Below, piece by piece: positions 18,701 to 25,600 of a stretch of 64,000 nucleotides of DNA. Origin of the DNA: Variovorax sp. SG517 (lineage in GTDB: Bacteria > Pseudomonadota > Gammaproteobacteria > Burkholderiales > Burkholderiaceae_C). The notes below the pieces were generated by a model that saw only the letters and a list, made by a program, of their open reading frames with translations, was not told the origin of the DNA and ran no database searches. Numbering within the stretch: position 1 is the stretch's first letter; the number at the start of each line of letters is the position of its first letter. The stretch spans positions 165,603 through 229,602 of the forward strand of contig NZ_JABMJG010000012.1 of assembly GCF_013376045.1 (NCBI RefSeq). Reading direction: 5' to 3'. The position numbers were made by a program, and so were the translations under genes.

Positions 18701-20533
18701 CGCAACGGGCGGATGGTCGAGGCATCCAACAACGACGCGCGCCTGCAGTGGTTCTACGACCCGGCCGGCAACCTGACACGCGAGCATCAGCACGACCTGC
18801 AGGCCGGACGCACGGCGATATGGCAGCACCGCTACGACGCGCTCAACCAGCGCGTCGCCACGATCCGCCCCGACGGCCATACGACCCAGTGGCTCACCTA
18901 CGGTTCGGGCCACGTCCACGGCCTGCTGCTCGATGGACACGACATCCTCGGCTTCGAGCGCGACGACCTCCATCGCGAAGTGCTGCGCGAGCAGCGCAAC
19001 GGCCTGACCCAGAAGCTGCGCTACGACAACGCAGGGCGGCGGCTGGAACAGCAGGTCGTGCCGGGCCAGGCCAGCGCACCCGGCGCGCTGCAGCTGCGGC
19101 GCACCTACGGCTACGACAAGGCGGGGCAGCTGGTCGCCATCGGCGACAGCCATCATGGCAACCTCGACTACCGCTACGACCCCGTCGGCCGTCTCGTCGA
19201 GGCAAACAGCCGGTTCGGACGCGAGACCTTCGCCTTCGATCCGGTGGGCAACATCGCCGAGCCCCACGACGAGGCCGGCGCAAGCCGGGCTCCCATCGCT
19301 CCCTTGTTCGACAACCTGCTCAGGGCCTATGCCGGCGTCCGCTATCGGTACGACGAGCACGGCAACATGGTCGAGCGCGTGTGCAACGGCCGGTCGACCA
19401 CCTTCGCGTGGGACGGCTTCGGGCGCCTGAGCTCCGCCACGGACGAAGACGGCACGCCAACCTCGTTCGCCTACGACCCGCTGGGGCGCCGCATTTCCAA
19501 GCGTTCGCGAGACAGCATCACCAGGTTCGGTTGGGATGGCGACACGCTTGCCTTCGAGAGCACGCAGAGCCTCGCCGCAGAGCAGGAAGACGAGGGACGC
19601 GGCTGGAGCGTGCACTACGTTCATGAGCCGCGCTCCTTCGCTCCGCTGGTTCAACTGCGCCAGGCGCATGCGATCGTGCCGGGCAGGACGCCCGATGTGC
19701 GGGAGCTCATGGCCGCCAACGGTGGCGCCTACGACATCGAGCAAGACCCGCTGTGGAACGGCGAACTCCAGCCGGGGCAACGCAGCTTCGAAGCGGACGA
19801 GATCGCCTTCTGTCAGTGCGACCACCTCGGCACGCCGCGGGACCTGACCGATCACGAGGGCCGCGTCGGCTGGTCGGCCCAGTACAAGGCCTGGGGAGAG
19901 GCGCGCGAGGTCATCAGCGAGGCGGGACGACGTGCCGGCATCGTGAACCCCATCCGCTTCCAGGGGCAGTACTTCGACGCCGAAACGGGGCTGCACTACA
20001 ACCGCTACCGCTACTACGATCCGGCGAGCGGCCGGTATGTCTCGCCCGATCCGCTCGGGCTTGCTGGCGGTCTCAATCTGTATGCCTACGTCGGCGGCAA
20101 CCCCGTGCGCGGCATCGATCCGCTGGGTCTGGTCGACATCAACCTGTTCCCGCACAACGAGGCGATCCGGCAGTCGGCCGACAACATCCCGAGCCCGCCC
20201 GGTACGTTCACGGTCGGCTCCCACGGCAACCCGAGCATCATGACCGACACCGCGCTCAAGGGCATCACGCCTGCACAGATGGCAGAGCGGATCAAGGCGC
20301 ACCCGTCTTATACGGAAGGCCAGAAGGTGCAACTGATGTCGTGCGAGACCGGCAAGGGCACCGACCCCTACGCCCAGAAACTGGCCAACGAGCTCAATGC
20401 GCCTGTCGTGGCGCCCGACAAGCTCCTGTGGATCTGGCCCCACGGCGCCTACAAGCCTGCCGGCCGGAAGGCCGACGGCACCATGGACACCGCAGATCCC
20501 GGCGTCTGGCATACCTTCAACCCCAAGTCATGA
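15758..20533 (+). CDS. Rhs polymorphic toxin 1, with a protease-like C-terminal tip
   Basis: This 1591-residue protein opens with a helical region (about 1-330) containing hydrophobic helices, without a PAAR motif. A DUF6531-type segment follows, then many YD repeats that build the Rhs cocoon, the core signature R-Y-Y-D-P-x-S-G-R-Y, and paired D-P-L-G motifs. The tip is residues 1459-1591. It contains V-G-S-H-G (His1489) and, 40 residues later, L-M-S-C-E-T-G (Cys1529), the His-Gly...Ser-Cys order of clan CD proteases; the protease assignment is my inference. I chose the ATG at 15758 by alignment with the second Rhs protein; its Shine-Dalgarno is weak. It is probably carried by the VgrG just upstream and is coupled by an ATGA overlap to a secreted Sel1-like protein. 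Confidence 0.93.
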   Translation: MAEQEAGAKPQAAEREPQTAVAPLNTIVKEDVAAASKAVDDWLRSFSGGYVTLERLTMVLGSIPIVGNIMALVDVFLDIINIVEKKAKDGVDAFLNWVSLGINLIGLIPIPPSMAAARMSLRPTLHLVKQELKTAASNLGEAIVTILVGHLNATIMGELDKFIDGAIAKLDGILKSCADLADKIIDNLVDILRRVLGQKDLFTVGTPAAAETKVHDPKTQSTWSRMWGAAVRYSKQSANYVAKAAASQLPDGVAGRVNGVITQMLDFKQQLRGQLSRLADKEAQASIMWLLHKLRDALLKKKGKRAAIVPPQSGAVAQKDKPGDQLGHISKQAPANGRGCSIKNGPAPVRKGGSISLALGDESFSHTDFVLAAPLPIEWARTYASDLDAFDRGSLGARWITPYSMRVDVTTPTRGARQGQPSLVYHAADGRSHAYPVLAVGQAYFDPIEEVRVSRLSESLLALDFGKPLPQSEQSQWREIYEYVDSRQPHFRLVAQQAKDGMAIGLRYDHVIAATGERVLSDIISKHGEAVMAHVGTKPDAQTGLIQSLWELKDGQVMRQLAGYTHDDERDLVAAQDEDGASWSYTYSHHLVTRYTDRTGRGMNLEYDGTGPDAKAVREWSDDGSFALKLEWDRNIRLTYVTDALGGETWHYYDIQGYTYRIIHPDGLQEWFFRDDAKNITRHVHTDGTTDDYTYDADGNLQTHTRADGSRVHYEYDRLNRLTGIRDAEGGVWKRDYDAQGHLTEEIDPLGHKTEYAYDKAGRPVRITDAKGGTKLMSYTPRGRLASLTDCSGKTSRWTYDDRGRLATAVDPAGNVTRHLYSLPQEDAVLRAQGSVPGLLHEIVLPDGTREQKLHDPEGRMLAHVDGLGRRTHYSYNRAGLIAGRTDAEGNSLRYQWDLLGRLVELHNENGSRHSLRYDPVGRLLEKTDFARRTTRYRYEESTGRLVEVAAGGRVVQLQADAMGRMTERSAGGQVERFAFDRNGRMVEASNNDARLQWFYDPAGNLTREHQHDLQAGRTAIWQHRYDALNQRVATIRPDGHTTQWLTYGSGHVHGLLLDGHDILGFERDDLHREVLREQRNGLTQKLRYDNAGRRLEQQVVPGQASAPGALQLRRTYGYDKAGQLVAIGDSHHGNLDYRYDPVGRLVEANSRFGRETFAFDPVGNIAEPHDEAGASRAPIAPLFDNLLRAYAGVRYRYDEHGNMVERVCNGRSTTFAWDGFGRLSSATDEDGTPTSFAYDPLGRRISKRSRDSITRFGWDGDTLAFESTQSLAAEQEDEGRGWSVHYVHEPRSFAPLVQLRQAHAIVPGRTPDVRELMAANGGAYDIEQDPLWNGELQPGQRSFEADEIAFCQCDHLGTPRDLTDHEGRVGWSAQYKAWGEAREVISEAGRRAGIVNPIRFQGQYFDAETGLHYNRYRYYDPASGRYVSPDPLGLAGGLNLYAYVGGNPVRGIDPLGLVDINLFPHNEAIRQSADNIPSPPGTFTVGSHGNPSIMTDTALKGITPAQMAERIKAHPSYTEGQKVQLMSCETGKGTDPYAQKLANELNAPVVAPDKLLWIWPHGAYKPAGRKADGTMDTADPGVWHTFNPKS
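15797..18076 (+). repeat. rhs direct repeat, copy 1 (near-identical front half)
   Basis: This stretch is nearly identical in DNA and protein to 22752-25028, with a net difference of one codon. The match starts at the codons for R-E-P-Q-T-A-V and ends at I-T-D-A-K-G-G. Beyond it the two rhs genes differ substantially, so the block looks homogenised by recombination. Confidence 0.85.
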
Positions 20534-21009
20534 AGAACATCGATCTCAGGTTCGGCGCGAAGCTGGCAGTGCTTCTTCCTCTTCTTCTGAACCTCCCAGT
20601 CTCTTACGCAACGGAGAACCAAGCCATGGACAAGCCCGACGCCGCACCGGCCTCTTCTTCTTCGCCCATCTCGGGTGCCCAGTCATATTCACTGACAGAT
20701 GTGCAGCGAGCCGAACTGGTCACGAAGGCCGAGGCCGGCGACGCCGAGGCTGCGTTCCGTCTCTCGCTGTACTACACCTTCGCGTCTTCTGACGAGGCTC
20801 AGCGAACCCGCTGGCTGACGGTCGCGGCCAAGGCCGGGCACGTCGTCGCGCAGCACAACCTGGCCTACGACCTCTACATGAGCGGCAAGGACCTCGCCGA
20901 AGCCGCGCATTGGGCGGCAGAGTCATCGAAGAACGGCAATTCGGAGGCGGGCGATCTGCTCAAGGAAATCGAGGCGGCCCGCGCGAAGGCCCGGGGCTCG
21001 CGTCCGTGA
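20530..21009 (+). CDS. secreted Sel1-like repeat protein, candidate immunity protein of Rhs 1
   Basis: The 159-residue protein has a signal peptide (K-L-A-V-L-L-P-L-L-L-N-L-P-V-S-Y-A), a Ser/Ala/Pro linker, then about two Sel1-type helical repeats: A-E-A-G-D-A-E-A-A-F-R-L-S-L-Y-Y and A-A-K-A-G-H-V-V-A-Q-H-N-L-A-Y. Its ATG at 20530 overlaps the rhs stop as ATGA, the usual toxin/immunity arrangement. Secreted Sel1 proteins are known immunity partners of some type VI effectors that act in the periplasm. If this is the cognate immunity protein, the Rhs 1 tip should act in the periplasm or be neutralised there. The family assignment is good; the immunity role is inferred from position. Confidence 0.75.
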   Translation: MKNIDLRFGAKLAVLLPLLLNLPVSYATENQAMDKPDAAPASSSSPISGAQSYSLTDVQRAELVTKAEAGDAEAAFRLSLYYTFASSDEAQRTRWLTVAAKAGHVVAQHNLAYDLYMSGKDLAEAAHWAAESSKNGNSEAGDLLKEIEAARAKARGSRP

Positions 21010-21344
21010 GTGACGGCCTCGATGGTTCGGTCGCGCCGCTCTTCGAGATCGAGTCGCCGGATCGGCTGGTGCTCAGCACCCCGGTGGTGATCGCATTGGG
21101 GAATGCTTTCAGGCTGTTCGAGAAGGCCGCGCAAGACCTGAACAACTTCGACGTCTGCATTGCCGAGAGGCGGAAAGAGCACGGCGAGGGCGAAGACGGA
21201 GTCGACACCGTCGGCATCGCCTTCTCGGCCAAGCTGCTGCCCGGACAGAAGGGACTCGGCAACGCCAGCAGGTTGGGGCGGTCGATCCTGTACATCGCAT
21301 CGAGGACAACAGGAGAGATCTTGCGGGAGCAAGGAAGCAGGTAG
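21006..21344 (+). CDS. unknown protein, 112 residues, overlapping the Sel1-like gene
   Basis: The GTG at 21006 overlaps the preceding stop as GTGA, which I used to choose the start; the frame stays open upstream but only as shadow. The protein is a soluble alpha/beta sequence (P-L-F-E-I-E-S-P-D-R-L-V-L-S-T-P-V-V then a long helix A-F-R-L-F-E-K-A-A-Q-D-L-N-N-F) with no signal peptide. I do not recognise a family. Its place in an unbroken chain of overlapping genes behind an Rhs toxin suggests an immunity or orphan-immunity protein. Confidence 0.65.
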   Translation: MSDGLDGSVAPLFEIESPDRLVLSTPVVIALGNAFRLFEKAAQDLNNFDVCIAERRKEHGEGEDGVDTVGIAFSAKLLPGQKGLGNASRLGRSILYIASRTTGEILREQGSR

Positions 21345-21688
21345 TGATCCCGACGCTGGGACTGTTTCAAAAGATGCCGCGACCGACTGAGTACGCGGCT
21401 TTCGATTTTGCAAGGGAGAAAAGAATGAAAGAAATCATCGAAGTCGATGGCCTGGTAGCACAGGCAATTGCAGTGGCCTGGGAGGATGGGAAGTCTTCAG
21501 GCCTGCTGTTCGAAAACTACAAGCTCGTGCTGTCCGACGCATCCGACGCATTTGACGGCTACCGGGTTGCATGGAAAGCCTCGAACAAGCCGCAGGGTCA
21601 TCGCGGTGCCCTGCCGGGCTTGGTGGAGCCGCAACTGCCGATCGAAAAGTTCAGCGGCCGAGTCCTTCAGCAGCATCTGTCTCGCTGA
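21344..21688 (+). CDS. unknown protein, up to 114 residues, in the rhs immunity chain
   Basis: The GTG at 21344 shares its first base with the previous TAG and is preceded by AAGGAAG, so translation can pass straight on. A second good start is the ATG at 21425, preceded by AAGGGAG, which would give 87 residues starting M-K-E-I-I-E-V-D-G. The sequence is soluble, with a helix (V-A-Q-A-I-A-V-A-W-E-D-G) followed by L-L-F-E-N-Y-K-L-V-L-S-D-A-S-D-A-F. I do not recognise a family. It may be an immunity or accessory protein by position only. Confidence 0.6.
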   Translation: MIPTLGLFQKMPRPTEYAAFDFAREKRMKEIIEVDGLVAQAIAVAWEDGKSSGLLFENYKLVLSDASDAFDGYRVAWKASNKPQGHRGALPGLVEPQLPIEKFSGRVLQQHLSR

Positions 21689-21714
21689 AGAGACGGCGAA
21701 CCGAGGGGCATCGA

Positions 21715-22209
21715 GTGTCTTCCCAAATCATCATCCTCGCCCACGACATGTGGCGCAAAGGCACAGGCGGTGCTCCCGCCGGGCTCGTCGGCCAGGCCGA
21801 CAGCTTTGCCTACGCCGGGCTCGACCTGGGCCTTGCACAGTTCGCTGCAACGACTTTCGCAGGCACGAGCTTCACGGCCACCAGCTTCAAGCAGGCGGGC
21901 TGGAGCGGTTGCCAGTTCACGGGCTGCAGCTTTACCCAGTGCGACTTCAGCAGCATCTCGATCACCGGCTGCACGTTCATCAACTGCAGCTTCACGCGCG
22001 CTAACTTCGACAGCGCGAGCATCGGAAGCAGCACCTTCAGGCAGTGCCAGTGGGACGACATCAGCTTCGCAGGCGGCAGCTGGAACGACGTCGGCGTGCT
22101 GGACTGCAGCGGCACCGTGGTGCATGCGCAGGGGCTGCAGGGACGCAGCGTGGACTTCACGGGCAGCACCTTCGAGCAGCTCGAGTTCCAGGGCGCGAAC
22201 ATCAACTGA
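21715..22209 (+). CDS. pentapeptide-repeat protein
   Basis: The 164-residue protein has roughly 20 consecutive five-residue repeats with F or I at the centre and C, A or T at the i-2 position (C-Q-F-T-G, C-S-F-T-Q, C-D-F-S-S, C-T-F-I-N, C-S-F-T-R, A-N-F-D-S). These fold into a right-handed quadrilateral beta helix. The GTG at 21715 is chosen because AGGGG lies upstream and the homology starts near it; an ATG at 21748 is possible. Pentapeptide proteins are common beside VgrG and Rhs genes. The unusually high cysteine content is not typical of every member. Its role here is unknown; immunity is possible. Confidence 0.8.
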   Translation: MSSQIIILAHDMWRKGTGGAPAGLVGQADSFAYAGLDLGLAQFAATTFAGTSFTATSFKQAGWSGCQFTGCSFTQCDFSSISITGCTFINCSFTRANFDSASIGSSTFRQCQWDDISFAGGSWNDVGVLDCSGTVVHAQGLQGRSVDFTGSTFEQLEFQGANIN

Positions 22210-22248
22210 GCCTTGACCGGCACATATCACTTCATCGATTCCATGTTC

Positions 22249-22644
22249 ATGAAAAACATCAAGACCGTATTCGTCGCCGCTGCTTTCCTCGGCGCTGCTT
22301 CCCTGTGTGCCGCACAAGCCGAAATGAAAACCACGCTGACCAAGCTGCACCAGAGCTACGAGAAGCAGGGCCGCCGTGCGCTCGGCATGCCGGAGTACGG
22401 CAAGCGCGTGCAGTTCTCGGCGGTGGTTGTCGAGGCATCCGATTCCTTCGGCGGTACGTCGCTGACCCGCGCTGCCGATGTGCGCGGCAACCAGGAGCTG
22501 GCGCGCCTGACACCCGCGGACGACGCGCAGAGCCAGAAGATGGGCGAGATGCGCAGCGGTGCGAAGTTCACCGCGAGCTGCGAGGTCGGCTTCGCGATGG
22601 GGTCGGCGTTTCTCACGATGAAGGACTGCGTGATCCGGCCCTGA
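22249..22644 (+). CDS. small exported protein, OB-fold (tRNA_anti-like) type
   Basis: The 131-residue protein starts with a clear signal peptide (M-K-N-I-K-T-V-F-V-A-A-A-F-L-G, cleavage after A-A-Q-A). After it comes a helical stretch and then a beta-rich part, R-V-Q-F-S-A-V-V-V-E-A ... F-L-T-M-K-D-C-V-I-R, whose strand pattern and terminal cysteine resemble the tRNA_anti-like OB-fold family of exported proteins. I chose the ATG at 22249; 22243 is also possible and no strong ribosome-binding site separates them. It lies between the pentapeptide gene and the second rhs. Function unknown; it could be another periplasmic protective protein. Confidence 0.65.
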   Translation: MKNIKTVFVAAAFLGAASLCAAQAEMKTTLTKLHQSYEKQGRRALGMPEYGKRVQFSAVVVEASDSFGGTSLTRAADVRGNQELARLTPADDAQSQKMGEMRSGAKFTASCEVGFAMGSAFLTMKDCVIRP

Positions 22645-22697
22645 GGAGCACGGATTCAAAGCATCGTCAGAGCATCAGCTAGAGGCAGGGAGAGAAG

Positions 22698-25600
22698 ATG
22701 GCAGGAACAGAAGGCTCGCAACAGCAAGGCCAGCAAGGCCAGAAGCCGACCGAGCGCGAACCGCAGACGGCGGTGGCGCCGCTGAACACGATCGTGAAGG
22801 AAGACGTCGCCGCGGCAAGCAAGGCAGTGGACGACTGGCTGCGCTCGTTCAGCGGAGGCTACGTGACGCTGGAGCGCCTGACGATGGTGCTTGGCAGCAT
22901 CCCGATCGTTGGCAACATCATGGCGCTGGTGGATGTGTTCCTGGACATCATCAACATCGTCGAGAAGAAGGCCAAGGACAGTGTCGACGCGTTCCTGAAC
23001 TGGGTGAGCCTGGGCATCAACCTGATCGGGCTGATCCCCGTTCCGCCGAGCATGGCGGCAGCGCGCATGAGCCTGCGGCCCACGCTGCACCTGGTGAGGC
23101 AGCAACTGACGACTGCAGCTTCCAACCTCGGAGAAGCGATCGTTACCACGCTGGTGGGCCACCTGAACGCCACGATCATGGGCGAGCTGGACAAGTTCAT
23201 CGACGGGGCTATCGCCAAGCTCGACGGCATCCTGAAGAGCTGCGCGGATCTTGCAGACAAGATCATCGACAACCTGGTGGATGTGATGCGCCGCGTTCTG
23301 GGCCAGAAGGACCTGTTCACGGTGGGCACGCCTGCAGCGGCAGAGACGAAGGTGCACGACCCGAAGACGCAGAGCACGTGGAGCCGGATGTGGGGAGCGG
23401 CGGTTCGCTACTCGAAGCAATCGGCGAACTACGTGGCGAAGGCGGCGGCGAACCAACTGCCCGATGGCGTTGCCAGCCAGGTCAACAGCGTGATCACGCA
23501 GATGCTGGACTTCAAGCAGGAGCTGAGGGAGCAGCTGTCGAGGCTGGCGGACAGGGAGGCGCAGGCCAGCATCATGTGGCTGCTGTACAAGCTGCGGGAT
23601 GCGCTACTGAAGAAGAAGGGCCAGCGTGCCGCGATCGTGTCGCCGCACGCGGGGGCCAAGGCGGAGAAAGAAAATCCGGGCACTCCGCTCGGTCACATCT
23701 CCAAGCAGGCCGATGCTCAGGGAACCGGAGGCTGCAAGAACTGCCCCGCACCGGCGCGCAAGGGTGCATCCATCAGCCTGAGTACAGGCAACGAGAGCTT
23801 CACCCACACCGACTTCGTTCTCGCAGCGCCGCTGCCGATCGAATGGGCCCGCACCTACGCCAGCGACCTTGATGCCTTCGACCGCGGCAGCTTCGGCGCC
23901 CGCTGGATCACCCCCTACAGCATGCGCGTGGATATCACCACGCCCACGCGCGGCGCACGCCAGGGCCAGCCCAGCCTCGTCTACCACGCCGCCGATGGCC
24001 GCAGCCATGCCTATCCGACGCTGGCCGTGGGCGAGGCCTATTTCGACCCGATCGAGGAAGTCCGCGTTTCTCGCCTGAGCGAGAGCCTGCTGGCGCTGGA
24101 CTTCGGCAAACCCCTGCCCGAGGGCGAACAGAGCGAGTGGCGCGAGATCTACGAGTACATCGACAGCAGGCAGCCCCACTTCCGGCTTGTCGCGCAGCAG
24201 GCCAAGGACGGCATGGCCATCGGCCTGCGCTATGACCACGTGATCGCGGCAACGGGCGAGCGCGTGCTCAGCGACGTCATCAGCAAGCACGGCGAAGCCG
24301 TCATGGCGCACATGGGCACGAAGCCCGATGCGCAGACGGGTCTCATCCAGTCGCTGTGGGAGTTGAAGGACGGCCAGGTCGTGCGCCAACTGGCCGCCTA
24401 CACCCACGATGCAGAGCGCGACCTTGTCTCTGCCCAGGACGAAGACGGCGCAAGCTGGAGCTACACCTACAGCCACCACCTCGTGACCCGCTATACCGAC
24501 CGCACCGGCCGGGGCATGAACCTGGAGTACGACGGCACGGGCCCCGACGCCAAGGCCGTGCGCGAGTGGTCCGACGACGGCAGCTTTGCGCTGAAGCTGG
24601 AGTGGGACCGCAACATCCGCCTGACCTACGTGACCGATGCCCTGGGCGGTGAGACCTGGCACTACTACGACATCCAGGGCTACACCTACCGCATCATCCA
24701 TCCGGACGGGCTGCAGGAGTGGTTCTTCCGCGATGACGCCAAGAACATCACCCGCCACGTGCACACAGACGGCACGACCGACGACTACACGTATGACGCC
24801 GACGGCAACCTGCAGACGCACACCCGCGCCGACGGCAGCCGGGTGCACTACGAGTACGACAGGCTGCACCGGCTCACGGGTATCCGCGATGCGGAGGGCG
24901 GCGTGTGGAAGCGCGACTACGACGCGCAGGGGCATCTCACGGAAGAGATCGATCCGCTGGGGCACAAGACCGAGTACGCCTACGACAAGGCCGGCAGGCC
25001 GGTGCGCATCACCGATGCGAAGGGCGGCGTCAAGGCGCTCGCCTATTCCCCGTCCGGCCAGTTGCTGAGCTACACCGACTGTTCCGCAAAGACCAGCCGC
25101 TGGGAATACGACGATCGCGGCCGCCTGGTCAAGGCCACCGATGCCGCCGGCAACGCCACCAGCTACCGCTATGCAGCCGGCCAGCTGGAAGAGATCGAAC
25201 AGCCCGACAGGACGAGCGAACACTTCGAGCACGACGCCGAAGGCCGGCTGCTCGTGCACACCGACGCGCTGGGGCGCGCCACGCGCTACAGCTACACGCG
25301 CGCCGGCCTGATCGCCGGCCGCACCGACGCCGCAGGCCGTTCGCTGAGGTACCACTGGGATCTGCTGGGCCGCCTGACCGAACTGCACAACGAGAACGGC
25401 AGCCGCTACGACTTCCGCTACGACCCCGTGGGCCGACTGCTCGAAGAAACCGGCTTCGACCGCAAGACCACGCAGTACGTCCACGAAGAAACCACGGGCG
25501 TGCTCGCCGAAGTGATCGAGGCGGGCCACCGCACCGAACTCGAATTCGATCCACTCGGCCGCCTGAGCGAACGCCGCGCCGGCGGGCAGTCCGAACGCTT

